Below, piece after piece: positions 42,848 to 52,813 of a stretch of DNA of 63,413 nucleotides. The DNA is taken from IMG/VR virus record IMGVR_UViG_3300017767_000008, positions 1 to 63,413 of that record; one strand, given 5' to 3'. The notes below the pieces were generated by a model, which did not search any database, had not been told where the DNA came from, and saw only the letters and a program-made list of their open reading frames with translations. Origin of the DNA: a virus. A program made the translations under genes and the position numbers. How positions within the stretch are numbered: position 1 is the stretch's first letter; each line of letters starts with the position of its first letter.

Positions 42848-45021
42848 AGAGAAATTACGTCGGCTCATACGGTGCATTGAACACAAAGATGAGAAAAAGA
42901 AAGAGAAAATTTGATGGCAAACAGTATTCATTGATCGGTGTTTCTGCATGGAGCAATCGAGGCGGATTGGAAAAAAGCGACATAGGTTCGGATTCAAGGC
43001 TCCCTGCGCTCAGGTATCCAGCAGAACAAGTCGCAGAACTGCTTCGAAAGAAAGGGTGGAACGCCAGGGTTGTCAAATGGAAAAACCAATCTGGAGTATA
43101 TGTTCGAAACAAAAAGACACCGCCAGCAGGTGTGAAGATGTATTACAGGGATTCTGAAGGAGAACTTCAAAAAAACATAAATTGGGGTTTTCAGAATCAA
43201 AACATTGCACCATACATGAGTGAAATTTTTGAAGGAAAGCAACCACTAAATCACGGAAAGTCATTGACTCGCTACAATCCAGAAAGTGAGAGTATTGGCA
43301 CTAGAAGGATGAATTTAGCAGAGTGGCCGATTGTATTCAATTACAAAATAACGGACAACGGAACAAAGACCAGAGCATACTCATCCAACCCATTCGAAAG
43401 AGAACGCCCGCCAATGGTGGTTATCGGAGAAGATAGAATACCGATGAATCAATCAAACGATTATTCAAGCGCTTACGATCAGTTAGATACTGAACAAAGA
43501 AGAGGAATTGATTTGATGGTCAGTTCTCTTCTTGACCGGCCTGAAAGCGATTTAGGAACAACTGACGGAGGATTTTTGCTAGCAGACGGAACTGGATTCG
43601 GAAAGACAAGACAAATGCTTGCTGTAGCTAACCAATGGCAAATGAATAATGATGCAAAAGATAGGCCCGTTTTGATTGTCACCGAAAACAAAGAAACCAT
43701 AGAAGGGTCATTCGCTAACGACGCAGAAGCACTTAATATTGATTTGAAAGATTTCGACATAACAACTTATTCGGAAATAGGCAGCACATCTAAAAAAGCA
43801 AAGGAATTTCTCAATAAAAAGTATGGTTTAGTCATCTATGATGAAGCGCACAACATGAAAAATAGAACAGGTCCGCAAGCAGAAAAAGCATTGGCAATCG
43901 AAGCAAAAAAAGCAATATTCGCAACGGCAACGCCACTTGATACTGCACCTGCTGGGGCGTATTTCCTTAGCAGAGTGTCAGGCATAGATCAACAGGAAAT
44001 TTACGACTCATTAGGGCTTTATGAAGAACAAGGTGCATTCGGAGAATCATATTGGGCTTCAACGTTGTCTTCGAAAGAAATCAACAAACGTCTTTCGGAA
44101 TACAGAAGGCAATTGATTTCTAACGGTTTGATGATGCGGAGAATACACCCATTTTTCGGTTCAATAATTTCTTCGAACGTCGAAATGACTGACGGAATAA
44201 AAAACGAAGAAAAACAGATTAACGAATATTGGAGTCGGCAACCAGGGCTAGCGTCTGCAGGTCAAAGAATACTTGAAATGCAACGTTGGGAGGAAGCGCA
44301 TAAGGTTCCAGCGATCTATGATAACTTAAGACAATCATTAGAAGATGGAAAACAAGTTGTTGTTGCTGTAGCTACAAGTGGCGACCAATCATTCAAAGGA
44401 TTGACGAGAGGCACCACGCTAAAAGAAGTCAAACGGAGAATCAAGAAACTAAACAAGACTTCGGGGAAAAACAGCGGGCTGATACCTATTGTTAAAGAAA
44501 AAGATGGTAAAAAGACTTGGTATGTTGGGCGAAAAGGTGCAGCGACACTACTTAAAGAACGCCTTGCTGAAGACGGAATAAATTTCTCTGAATTGACTCA
44601 ATACCAGAAAGGGATCAGTGAAGTCGATAAGTTCCAAAGCGGAGAAAACAAAGTTATGATTATGACTCCGCAAAGCGGAGGAACAGGCATAAATCTCGAT
44701 GACCGAACGGGTGAAAGGCCACGGCATCTTATCATTGGAACAAAGGGTTTTGCAGGTGATAAACTCGAACAATTGCTTGGGAGAGTTAGCCGTAAAACAA
44801 CAAAAACGCCCTCTTTAGGTGAATTTGTAGGACTCAAAGACGGCATTGCAGAGGTTAGACAAACGGCAGTACTGAAGGACAAATTATCTGCTTTGAAATC
44901 TATGACTGGATCGGACATTTACGGGTACGAGGTATTTGATGAAGAATGGAAGCCAACAATCGAGAGTCGAAAAGCAAACCAAAGCCTATCTTCAGAAACA
45001 ATGGTCGCTGCGGTTGCATGA
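42844..45021 (+). CDS. SF2 (SNF2/strawberry-notch-like) helicase with N-terminal NARV module, 725 aa
   Basis: ATG 42844 (MKRNYVGSYG) is used; an in-frame start at 42811 lies in the previous gene. Residues about 17-92 are a NARV module (KRKFDGKQYSLIGVSAWS, VAELLRKKGWNARVVKWKN, SGVYVRNKK). Helicase motif I is LADGTGFGKTRQ (about 247-258) and motif II is IYDEAHNMKN (about 331-340). Motif III-like ATATPLD follows. The second lobe has SGGTGINLDDRTGERPRH (about 607) and LEQLLGRVSRKT (motif VI, about 641). The order and the TGINL and GRVSR signatures fit DEAH-box SF2 ATPases of the strawberry-notch type often seen in phages and plasmids. It probably acts in DNA replication, transcription or packaging. 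Confidence 0.85.
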   Translation: MKRNYVGSYGALNTKMRKRKRKFDGKQYSLIGVSAWSNRGGLEKSDIGSDSRLPALRYPAEQVAELLRKKGWNARVVKWKNQSGVYVRNKKTPPAGVKMYYRDSEGELQKNINWGFQNQNIAPYMSEIFEGKQPLNHGKSLTRYNPESESIGTRRMNLAEWPIVFNYKITDNGTKTRAYSSNPFERERPPMVVIGEDRIPMNQSNDYSSAYDQLDTEQRRGIDLMVSSLLDRPESDLGTTDGGFLLADGTGFGKTRQMLAVANQWQMNNDAKDRPVLIVTENKETIEGSFANDAEALNIDLKDFDITTYSEIGSTSKKAKEFLNKKYGLVIYDEAHNMKNRTGPQAEKALAIEAKKAIFATATPLDTAPAGAYFLSRVSGIDQQEIYDSLGLYEEQGAFGESYWASTLSSKEINKRLSEYRRQLISNGLMMRRIHPFFGSIISSNVEMTDGIKNEEKQINEYWSRQPGLASAGQRILEMQRWEEAHKVPAIYDNLRQSLEDGKQVVVAVATSGDQSFKGLTRGTTLKEVKRRIKKLNKTSGKNSGLIPIVKEKDGKKTWYVGRKGAATLLKERLAEDGINFSELTQYQKGISEVDKFQSGENKVMIMTPQSGGTGINLDDRTGERPRHLIIGTKGFAGDKLEQLLGRVSRKTTKTPSLGEFVGLKDGIAEVRQTAVLKDKLSALKSMTGSDIYGYEVFDEEWKPTIESRKANQSLSSETMVAAVA

Positions 45022-45036
45022 GCAATAACTCCGTTG

Positions 45037-45080
45037 AAAACGTGCATTTATCCAAGATTGTTAGGCACTTTTCATAAGAG
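45037..45080 (+). promoter_or_regulatory. Late promoter 4: conserved motif plus TATA box
   Basis: AAAACGTGCATTTATC (45037-45052) ends 49 bp before the ATG at 45102, and TTCATAAGAG (45071-45080) is centred about 26 bp before it. These distances match the other late promoters and support 45102 rather than 45087 as the start. Confidence 0.6.
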
Positions 45081-45101
45081 AAGCGAATGCAACCCTCATT
45101 G

Positions 45102-46316
45102 ATGGCGAAGCGTAAATCGAAAACACGGTCCTCGCGCTCGACAATAAAAGTTCAGAGTGAAAGGATGCGTAGGCTAAACGCTGAACAACAAATTGACGTT
45201 CTAGCAACCAGGAGAAACGTCACGATGGATGACGCTTGGGAGATATACCGGAGAAATGGATATACTGATGGTCAAATTCGGGAAATGATGCTAGGCAGAA
45301 TGAAAAGACGAACACGAAAAATCGACGGAAAACAATTCACTGAAGTATCTCCGCCTCAATCTAACAAGCAAGCAGCAGAAGCGCTCGCACAAATGATCCG
45401 TGACCGAAGCGGGGCAAATGCAAGACTAGTCGAAACAAAGAAAGGTTGGTCGGTATTTTCTTCTCAATCAGCAAGACAACGCTCCTACAGGGCTTCTTTA
45501 TCGGATAGAATTGCAGCAGATGAAATGTCAAGCCGATCCAAAGCGACTCCAAAAAAAGATAATCGCAATTGGCTTCAACGTTTGACGACTCGAAGGCGAA
45601 AAACCGGAATGCAATCAAGAAAACAAGAACTCGATGCAATAGAATTAGACGATTTCAAGAAATACAGGGAGAAACTTCTTCGAGAAGGTAAATCAGAAGG
45701 AGATGCCTACAATTCAGCGAAGAAAGCAGCAGAACTTAAACGAGAAGAAGCAGAAAAAATGGATGGCAATTCTGCGGCAGCAATAGAACTGAAAAAACAA
45801 CTTAGGATTGCTAAAGAAAGAGAAGACATTGCCAACTATCGGGCAGCGAGGGAGAGTTATAACGAAGGCATTCCACTATCGACCGTTGCTAAATACAACA
45901 GTTTGGAGATCGCAACGACTGGAACCGGTCTAGCTGTAGGTGCTGGAATTGCTGCAACTTCAATAGCAACTGCTGGCATAATTCCAATCGCAGCCGTGAT
46001 TGGATTCTTTGGAGCCAAGGCAATTAGAAACAATCCATTAGGGATTGATCTAAAACGTGGAGTCAATCGGACTCTGGATGCAGTCGATAATGGAGCAACA
46101 GGAATTGTTGAATCAGTGAGAGTTTCGAAGGATAATGGTCAGCCCAATATCTTGACTCTTGGACTTCTAAGGGAGCCTAACAGACAAAAACCGAAAAAAC
46201 CCAAATCACTAAAACAAATTGAGCGAGAAAACAATCGCAATTTGAAGAAAGAAGCAAGAAAACGCGCAAAAGAAATCAGGTTGGAGGCTCGAAAAACAAA
46301 AGAGAGTAGCGATTGA
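45102..46316 (+). CDS. Basic NARV-module protein with hydrophobic Gly/Ala segment, 404 aa
   Basis: The N-terminus is Lys/Arg/Ser-rich, then a helix pair. The NARV module is at about 71-121 (TRKIDGKQFTEVSPPQSN, AEALAQMIRDRSGANARLVE, KKGWSVFSS). A coiled coil follows (about 180-255, Lys/Glu-rich). A long hydrophobic Gly/Ala-rich segment is at about 265-300 (GTGLAVGAGIAATSIATAGI, then IPIAAVIGFFGAKA). The tail is strongly basic (KKPKSLKQIERENNRNLK). The segment looks like a membrane-insertion or fusion-peptide-like helix. The overall charge suggests contact with DNA or membrane phosphates. It is a single-gene unit with its own promoter. Confidence 0.7.
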   Translation: MAKRKSKTRSSRSTIKVQSERMRRLNAEQQIDVLATRRNVTMDDAWEIYRRNGYTDGQIREMMLGRMKRRTRKIDGKQFTEVSPPQSNKQAAEALAQMIRDRSGANARLVETKKGWSVFSSQSARQRSYRASLSDRIAADEMSSRSKATPKKDNRNWLQRLTTRRRKTGMQSRKQELDAIELDDFKKYREKLLREGKSEGDAYNSAKKAAELKREEAEKMDGNSAAAIELKKQLRIAKEREDIANYRAARESYNEGIPLSTVAKYNSLEIATTGTGLAVGAGIAATSIATAGIIPIAAVIGFFGAKAIRNNPLGIDLKRGVNRTLDAVDNGATGIVESVRVSKDNGQPNILTLGLLREPNRQKPKKPKSLKQIERENNRNLKKEARKRAKEIRLEARKTKESSD

Positions 46317-46392
46317 CCAAAATCGCAATATATCGCTCTTTTACAAAAAAACATACCCCTCAAAGTAGGGGTTATTCGGAGAGGGTTTTCAA

Positions 46393-48429
46393 ATGGTATT
46401 TCGAAGAGAAGAAAATGACCCCGAGGCTGACGATGCTGCAAGGCGAGGAATAGAAGCAGCCGAAAGAGTCCAAGATGCACAAGACGTTCCGGTTGATTGG
46501 CAGGTCGGAGGATTAGCCGAACAAATGATTGAAGACGTTGTAGCAACACAATATGAATTTACAACAGATGATATTTGGGCGGTTCTTGAACCAGAAATCG
46601 CAGCCGGGAGATTACAAGAGCCAAACGAAAGAAGGATTCTTGGAGCATTTATCCGAAGGTTAGAATCAAACGGGATTATCGAGAAAACCGAATTTGACAA
46701 AAGAAGCACCAGGAGAAACGCAGCCCCGATTAGGGTTTGGAGAGCTTCAACCAACCATGTTTTTTCAAAATGGCGTGAATGGGGGGCTATGAGAGGCATT
46801 GATCCAAGAGTGCAAGATGCAAAGGATGGCTTAGATGCTTCAATACAAGCAAATCAAGAAAGAATTATTCGAGCGCAAGAAGATATTGAAATGCTAGAAA
46901 AGATGCTCGAAAGAGATCGCAACAATTCCGAATCCTTATCGGAAAGGGGTTATGACCGTAAATTACCGGGCAGTAAAGCAGAATGGGATCAATTGATGAT
47001 AAACGCAGACATGGCTCAAAAGCGATTAGAAAAAGAATGGATTGAGTCAACGGCCATCAAGAGTATGAGCCCCTGGGGAGTTAAACCTGCATCTGCAGAA
47101 CAAGTTTTGACTGCAATGATGCCTTACATCGAATTGGACGTTTATGACAAAGATACTGAAGAAAAAATTGGTGAAATACGTTTGGCTTCTAAATCAGAAG
47201 ACGACAGCATAGGACTTTCTGCTCAAAATGGAATCATTGGATACCAAGAAGTCGGTATAAAGGGCGAGGATCCAGAGCGCATAAGAACGGTTGTGAAGAA
47301 CTGGTTTAACGACGAAAATAACGTTTTTGTAGGTGGTCGAAATGGATTCACTGGAAATTTCGAGGGAGTTTATGACCTTGAATTCTATCCGCGCTCGATT
47401 GTTGATAACATGAGGGAAAACGAGAAAATGGATGTTCGAGCAATTGATAACATTATAGAAGGCCCAGGATGGAACGATCCTTTCAATGATTATTTCGGCC
47501 ACGACGGAATGAACATATTGGATGGAGATTTAACGTTTGAAGAGGCGCTAAGTTCGAACAAATATGAAAGTCAAAGGTTTGAAAAATACATTCAAGAATT
47601 CCCTGGAGGATTCATTAACACCCCCGCAAAATGGCTAGCATACAATGATGCAGCACGCGAGGCAATTTGGAAATTAGAGCGAGATGCAAGAAAGGGAGTT
47701 CCAGCAGCGATAAATGCTCTGCATCGAATCGAAGGCCAAATGATTGACAACATGACGGATTTCAACATTAGGGTCGAAGAAGGAGATTGGGTGTGGCCTG
47801 ATAATGTGATGGAGAATTGGGATTTATTAGAAAGCCTCACAGATTTTGTAGCCCATAATCGCCCTCGACAAGAAGCCGTGATCCAAGCGGGAGAATGGGG
47901 AGATTTCAGTGAGAAAAAATACTCCGCAAAAGGCAACAAGCGAATCAATATTGGAGATTGGGGCAAAGAAAAGAATTACGTTCCAGCTATGAACGTGAAA
48001 ATCGGTGAAATCGGAAAGAGAAAAACCTACGTTCGACCAACCACATTCAGGCATAGGACATATAGCAATGGGCGTGATGACCATGTGCTGTATGTAGCCG
48101 ATGTTCGAAACACCCAAAGAACACAAGAACAGGCTCAAAGACAAGCGCAAACGGCAAGAAAAAATTATGGCTACAAAGTACGAACAGTCAAAACCGCTGA
48201 AGGGTGGTTAAATTACTTCAGACAACCATACCCAAGTTACGAGCGTGGATTCAAGCTGAAGCCGGGAATTAAGGGTGGTGTCTATATGTCGGATGGGAGC
48301 CAATTGATTGACTTGAGCAGAATGCCTTATCAAAGAAGATTTGGACTTTTTCACCTTAATCCAAAAGGAGTTCGGAATCCTCAAGGCTCGATATTGTATG
48401 ATCGCAAAAAGGCTAAATCCAGACGTTAA
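46393..48429 (+). CDS. Winged-helix protein with C-terminal NARV module, 678 aa
   Basis: Residues about 40-120 hold a winged-helix pattern (TTDDIWAVLEPEIAAG, PNERRILGAFIRRLESNGII, then a hairpin ending IRVWRAS). A similar arrangement occurs in small phage DNA-binding proteins. A coiled coil follows (NQERIIRAQEDIEMLEKMLE). A large middle region is unrecognised. The C-terminal NARV module (about 550-613) is of the VRT type (FRHRTYSNGRDDHVLYVADV, ARKNYGYKVRTVKTAEGW, LNYFRQP). The gap before it (46317-46392) has a degenerate copy of the late motif, CGCAATATATCGC. The start is preceded by GGAGAGGG. Confidence 0.75.
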   Translation: MVFRREENDPEADDAARRGIEAAERVQDAQDVPVDWQVGGLAEQMIEDVVATQYEFTTDDIWAVLEPEIAAGRLQEPNERRILGAFIRRLESNGIIEKTEFDKRSTRRNAAPIRVWRASTNHVFSKWREWGAMRGIDPRVQDAKDGLDASIQANQERIIRAQEDIEMLEKMLERDRNNSESLSERGYDRKLPGSKAEWDQLMINADMAQKRLEKEWIESTAIKSMSPWGVKPASAEQVLTAMMPYIELDVYDKDTEEKIGEIRLASKSEDDSIGLSAQNGIIGYQEVGIKGEDPERIRTVVKNWFNDENNVFVGGRNGFTGNFEGVYDLEFYPRSIVDNMRENEKMDVRAIDNIIEGPGWNDPFNDYFGHDGMNILDGDLTFEEALSSNKYESQRFEKYIQEFPGGFINTPAKWLAYNDAAREAIWKLERDARKGVPAAINALHRIEGQMIDNMTDFNIRVEEGDWVWPDNVMENWDLLESLTDFVAHNRPRQEAVIQAGEWGDFSEKKYSAKGNKRINIGDWGKEKNYVPAMNVKIGEIGKRKTYVRPTTFRHRTYSNGRDDHVLYVADVRNTQRTQEQAQRQAQTARKNYGYKVRTVKTAEGWLNYFRQPYPSYERGFKLKPGIKGGVYMSDGSQLIDLSRMPYQRRFGLFHLNPKGVRNPQGSILYDRKKAKSRR

Positions 48430-48441
48430 AAATGCGACCAT

Positions 48442-48483
48442 AAAGTGTGAATATGAGCCAATAATGACGGCAACCCATAAAGC
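48442..48483 (+). promoter_or_regulatory. Late promoter 5: conserved motif plus TATA box
   Basis: AAAGTGTGAATATGAG (48442-48457) ends 49 bp before ATG 48507, and CCCATAAAG (48475-48483) is centred about 28 bp before it. One motif base differs at the C of GTGC. Confidence 0.6.
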
Positions 48484-48506
48484 ACCGATTCAACCCAACT
48501 CGAAGC

Positions 48507-48875
48507 ATGGCGAATGGGTTCTTGGGTGATATTGAACGAGAGCGAAGAATTGTTGCTTGGCTTTATGTCGGTGGATTCTTGCTAATTCTTGCCGGATTAG
48601 ATGCATTTAATGTGTTTGAATGTCGAACAAGCGATATTGCAGACGGCATTACTCAATGTGCTGAATCATCAGATGATACGATTTTTGCATGGATTTTCCT
48701 AATTGGTGCAATTTGTTTAATCGCAGGTCAAACCCTGGTTATGTTCAGCGTGCTTAGAACAACAGGGGAGAATGGAGAGTGGCTATGGTTCGCCTTCAGT
48801 TTGACCGGCGGTGCTGCACCATTGTACTATTTATTGGACTGGATCGGTTCTCCATTGGTTAAAGGTGTTGAATAA
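48507..48875 (+). CDS. Three-span membrane protein, 122 aa
   Basis: Three hydrophobic segments are visible (VAWLYVGGFLLILAGLDA, FAWIFLIGAICLIAGQTLVM, LWFAFSLTGGAAPLYYLLDW). They are separated by a Cys-containing loop (FECRTSDIADGITQCAES) that could form a disulphide outside the cell. It is directly followed by another membrane protein without a gap. No family is recognised. It opens a unit encoding membrane proteins, a Pro-rich NARV protein and Cys-rich proteins. Confidence 0.7.
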   Translation: MANGFLGDIERERRIVAWLYVGGFLLILAGLDAFNVFECRTSDIADGITQCAESSDDTIFAWIFLIGAICLIAGQTLVMFSVLRTTGENGEWLWFAFSLTGGAAPLYYLLDWIGSPLVKGVE

Positions 48876-49526
48876 ATGGTCGATGACTCAGAATTTGAAA
48901 CCCGCGAGGGCGTTATCGTCGGACTGATTGCTTTAGGGGCAATCGGTTTTCTAATTCTGACGTTTTTCCTAGCATCCTTTGGTTCAGAAATCGACTTTTC
49001 TTTTGGCAATTGGACTTTCATTGAATGGTCAACTCTAGGAATATGGCTACTTATTGCAGTATCAATAATTCTAGCGATTTATTGGGGTTCGGATGATGAA
49101 GGAACCGATGACGTATTCGAAGGTGGATATGGATTCCCAGTCACAATAGGGGTATTGCTTCTTGGGCTTTTGCTAGTCAACACGTCATTTTTCGGTTTGG
49201 CTATTCCTCAAGACGATCTTATTGACTTGGATGGTGACGGGGCTGGCGACATTAAGTATTCTGAATTGCCCGATAATTACGTTGATTATGGCGAACCACA
49301 GCCTTACGGGTTTGGAAATTATGGCCCTGAAGATGAAGGTTTGCTAACAGACTGGGAGGGTGCCGTAGTAGGTTGCGGTGTCTCCGGTGCTGCAACTGCT
49401 GGCGTGTTTGTCTGGTTAGGTTTTGCTGCTGTAGTACCTGCTGCCATAGGTTGCGTAGTCGGTGGAGCCGCTGGTTTCGCTACAAGCTCTGCTGACTTTG
49501 ACGGCAACCCTACAACTGGATGGTGA
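48876..49526 (+). CDS. Membrane protein with calcium-site-like loop and Gly/Ala-rich C-terminal helix, 216 aa
   Basis: Three N-terminal hydrophobic helices are followed by a loop with IDLDGDGAGDIKYSELPD, an EF-hand or dockerin-like calcium loop. An acidic Tyr/Gly-rich linker follows. The C-terminal hydrophobic stretch is rich in Gly and Ala with two Cys (AVVGCGVSGAATAGVFVWLG, then FAAVVPAAIGCVVGGAAGFA). Such stretches are seen in fusion peptides, holins and pore-forming peptides; no homologue is recognised. It is coupled to the genes on both sides. Confidence 0.68.
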   Translation: MVDDSEFETREGVIVGLIALGAIGFLILTFFLASFGSEIDFSFGNWTFIEWSTLGIWLLIAVSIILAIYWGSDDEGTDDVFEGGYGFPVTIGVLLLGLLLVNTSFFGLAIPQDDLIDLDGDGAGDIKYSELPDNYVDYGEPQPYGFGNYGPEDEGLLTDWEGAVVGCGVSGAATAGVFVWLGFAAVVPAAIGCVVGGAAGFATSSADFDGNPTTGW

Positions 49527-49530
49527 TTAA

Positions 49531-51600
49531 ATGTCTGATAATCCACGAAAACGAAAACCAAAGAATCGAAAATACAATTATGATCAATTTGTCATTAGTG
49601 ATCAACAGAATACGTTCTTGATTGACCCGCTGACAGGGCTTGCTAACAATGACCCAGACCCGTCTTTTTCTTTGCCAACGCCCGGACAACCGGCTCCAAA
49701 TCCACTTCCGCCTCCAACAATAAATCCGACTCCGACTCCCGGAACTCAGCCAGGAGGAACAACACCCCCGCCTTCAACAAATCCCCCTCCGAGCGAAGGG
49801 GGAACCGTATCACTAAATCCTACTGAAACAGCGCCAACTTCGGGTTCTGGTGCAGTATCCGGTGCTGCAAACGCTCAAGCCAACATCATAACAAACGAGG
49901 ATTCACCGGCTGTTCAGCAACAAGCAAACGATAACACACAGGAAAATCAGGATGCCCTTGCAGAATTTTGGGATGAATACCGATTTCCCATTGCTGTCGC
50001 TGGTGTTGCTGCTGCAGGTGCAGCGATTGACTTAAACCGAAAAGAGGACAAAAGCCTCCTTAAACGTCTTTTCAGCGCTTCAAAATCAAAAGCAGATTCA
50101 GTATTCCTTGAATACGCCTCCGGCATAAGAGCCAATGATGAAAGAATGAAAGAATTGCTACGAAGAGATTTTGCGCGTAATGGTCCGCTTTACACGGCAT
50201 GGACTCAAAACCAACTCACCTTATCGACAAACCGTGATTCTTGGATTGCTTACGGAAAACCATACACAAGGGCTAATTTCCCTCTCAAGGATTGGCCGGG
50301 TTTCGCCACGATCAAAGAGCCCGCCAATATTTTTCTTGTCAATCTCGAAACGGGGCAGGTTTTTGATGAAACAACTGGAAAAGCGAAAATGTCAACCGGG
50401 GATTGGGTCGGAGTTGTAGCAGACGCTAGAACGAACACCGTCACCGTGACTGATGAATCCGGACGACAGCAGGTTCTTTCAAGGGTGAAACGTGGAACTT
50501 TTCTCGAAGAACTAGAAAATACTCCTGAAAACGTTCTAGCTGGAGTGAAATATGTTGATCCTCTTTCCGGTGGAGTGACTGGAACTTCGGATTTATCCAT
50601 TGCCGCACAATTGCGTACAAAAGAGCGTGAAACACTTGAAAGGCAATTGGCTGAATTAGAGGCGGGCATGGGCGATTTAGACCCTCTTGAAAGAGTCGCT
50701 ATGGAAGAAGAAAGAATGGAGCGCCAGCGCATTTCCGATGAGCAACAAAAGGCAGCAATAGCAGAGTTCCAGGCTTCTGAAAAGGCCAAAAAAGAAGCCC
50801 AAGAGAAAAAGGAAAAGGATGCAATCGAAAAGGCCGCACAAAAATTAGGCTTGAAACTCCCCGATACACAAGTGGATCAAACGAGGTATAAGGTCGATTT
50901 AGAGTGGGTAAAAAGATACGTTGATTCCGGTCTTGCAGGTCAATGTGAAACAGATTGCATCGAATCATGGTCATACGACTTTGATGCCGATGGATCGGAA
51001 TTGGTCATTGAATATACTCCTGAGTATCGAGCATCAATCAATTTACCAGAAGGCTACAAAGAAAGATTTTCAAGAAAAAGACTCATTGAAATAAATGGAA
51101 TGCCTCAACAATATGGCCCTGGTTTAACCGCACTTTGGGAAAGGGGCGGAGGGGTCACTGGAACATTACCAGATTGGGCTAAATCGTTTGGAAAAAGAGT
51201 CAACGTCGATATTACAAGCGCTGCAGTAGCGGCGGCAAACCCGCTTGCTGGATTTGGGAGTATGATGTCAACTTATCCGCCTCAGAGAATGTTCGGGCGA
51301 AATATTTCCTCTGCAAAAGCCCGTGAAATGGGGCTGACTGTACGTTCAAATCCAGTTAAAATAAGAAATATCAATGTTCTAAGGAAAGGAGCCAAAGGCA
51401 GAACCGTTCGAGAAAACAGGCGTTATGTCAATTTCGCCAATGAAAGCCTGACAAGAAATTCTGCAAGAACGCGTGCTGAAGGATTGAGGCGTAAATTCAA
51501 TGTCTATGTCAGAACTGTTCCTATTGGATCAACAAACAGATACAGAAATTACATTCACTTTCCGAAAAGAACAACCAATACCAAGAGAAAAAGTAGGTGA
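49531..51600 (+). CDS. Pro-rich NARV-module protein with one membrane-like segment, 689 aa
   Basis: The N-terminal 110 residues are Pro/Thr/Asn-rich and disordered (PNPLPPPTINPTPTPGTQPG). One hydrophobic segment lies at about 150-167 (FPIAVAGVAAAGAAIDL). A soluble domain and a Glu/Lys coiled coil follow (about 360-430, EQQKAAIAEFQASEKAKKEA). A further domain has a CETDC pair. The NARV module of the VRT type is at the C-terminus (about 604-682: VRENRRYVNFANESLT, AEGLRRKFNVYVRTVPIGST, RNYIHFPKR). It could be a tether between membrane and particle or replication complex. Confidence 0.72.
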   Translation: MSDNPRKRKPKNRKYNYDQFVISDQQNTFLIDPLTGLANNDPDPSFSLPTPGQPAPNPLPPPTINPTPTPGTQPGGTTPPPSTNPPPSEGGTVSLNPTETAPTSGSGAVSGAANAQANIITNEDSPAVQQQANDNTQENQDALAEFWDEYRFPIAVAGVAAAGAAIDLNRKEDKSLLKRLFSASKSKADSVFLEYASGIRANDERMKELLRRDFARNGPLYTAWTQNQLTLSTNRDSWIAYGKPYTRANFPLKDWPGFATIKEPANIFLVNLETGQVFDETTGKAKMSTGDWVGVVADARTNTVTVTDESGRQQVLSRVKRGTFLEELENTPENVLAGVKYVDPLSGGVTGTSDLSIAAQLRTKERETLERQLAELEAGMGDLDPLERVAMEEERMERQRISDEQQKAAIAEFQASEKAKKEAQEKKEKDAIEKAAQKLGLKLPDTQVDQTRYKVDLEWVKRYVDSGLAGQCETDCIESWSYDFDADGSELVIEYTPEYRASINLPEGYKERFSRKRLIEINGMPQQYGPGLTALWERGGGVTGTLPDWAKSFGKRVNVDITSAAVAAANPLAGFGSMMSTYPPQRMFGRNISSAKAREMGLTVRSNPVKIRNINVLRKGAKGRTVRENRRYVNFANESLTRNSARTRAEGLRRKFNVYVRTVPIGSTNRYRNYIHFPKRTTNTKRKSR

Positions 51601-51604
51601 TTGA

Positions 51605-52813
51605 TTGAATCCATTGATGGATTATTTCGGAAAAAGGGGCGTTGATTTCAAAAGTAAAATCCCACCACAAATTTACAAAGACGGGTGGGATGAAATAGGC
51701 GTTTATCCAAACGTTGCAGTGTTTCTCAAAAGAAATAGTGATTTCAAATATCCTCATGGTGGAAAAAATGAACTTTTAATCTCTTTTGCAGACGGAGATG
51801 AAACCTATACGAAAGACAGCGAACAAGTCAAACAAGTTATGATGATGTTAGCCGCTGATCGTGTAGGCAATACTGGCGGTTTTGCTAGAATCGGTTCAAT
51901 GCCTTCGAAGGGCAGGGGCTTGGCTGAAGATTTGCAGCGATCTATACGCGTCGAATCACTGCTATGGGATTTCAAATATTATCCCGATGTTGCCCCCTGG
52001 GATGATGGTGAATATGGTTCGCAATTCCAAGAGCCAACTTGGATTGAGAGCGATACGTCTTTGAACAAATACGGCGCTTGGCAAGGCTTTCCTCAATTTA
52101 GAGCGCAGAAAAGAACGGAGGGTGCAATGAGGCTCATGGGAGAGCTTGAAGATGACGACTGGGATGACGACTACTATGTTCGAACTCCTGAATGGGATGC
52201 TTGGTTTCAACAGACTAAACAAAATGAACTAAGAGATTCCGTTGAAGCAAATAACGATCTTGCATTGGAAAAAAGAAATGAAGCAATCAAGGCTGCAGAA
52301 GATAAAATCAAACAAATAAGGGGGCAAAAATATGATTTTTCAACAAACAGTAGCGCATATTTGAAAAGGAAAAACAAGGCACCTTTGAACAAGAGGCGAA
52401 GACGCATGGTACGAGAAACAAGATTTCGGAAGGCTATACCCGTTAAGGGAACGGACTTGAAAATGGTTGGATTGGGTATGGATAAAAACGGAAATTCCGT
52501 TGTCCGGCTCAAGCCCATGTACGGCAACGCCAGGGGTTTCTCAATACAAACAAACGGAAATCTCCCTGCACTTCACCGAATGCGAGGCAACTACAGAACC
52601 AATAATATCAACAATACAATGTTTGATCCAACGGGCTCTTCTAAATCCACTGCAATGATTAACAAGCAGATTGCTGATTATATCGACAAATATGGTACTC
52701 CAAGACAAACCAAAATGGCGCTCAACCGTGAAAGTGGAGGCCGATTGAAATATCCAAACAGTCGAGGCAACGTAGGCTATTATGGCGGTGCAATGGGGCG
52801 GAGGCGACGTTGA
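51605..52813 (+). CDS. Hypothetical protein, 402 aa
   Basis: TTG 51605 follows AGGTG by about 7 bp; ATG 51617 is an alternative. The protein is acidic in the middle (EDDDWDDDYYVRTPEW), followed by a helix with Lys/Glu. A basic C-terminus (KRRRRMVRETRFRKA) leads into Gly/Asn-rich repeats ending GGAMGRRRR. A clear NARV module was not seen; a strand pair around KPMYGNARGFSIQ may be related. It is directly followed (TGA then ATG) by the first of two Cys-rich proteins. Confidence 0.68.
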   Translation: MNPLMDYFGKRGVDFKSKIPPQIYKDGWDEIGVYPNVAVFLKRNSDFKYPHGGKNELLISFADGDETYTKDSEQVKQVMMMLAADRVGNTGGFARIGSMPSKGRGLAEDLQRSIRVESLLWDFKYYPDVAPWDDGEYGSQFQEPTWIESDTSLNKYGAWQGFPQFRAQKRTEGAMRLMGELEDDDWDDDYYVRTPEWDAWFQQTKQNELRDSVEANNDLALEKRNEAIKAAEDKIKQIRGQKYDFSTNSSAYLKRKNKAPLNKRRRRMVRETRFRKAIPVKGTDLKMVGLGMDKNGNSVVRLKPMYGNARGFSIQTNGNLPALHRMRGNYRTNNINNTMFDPTGSSKSTAMINKQIADYIDKYGTPRQTKMALNRESGGRLKYPNSRGNVGYYGGAMGRRRR

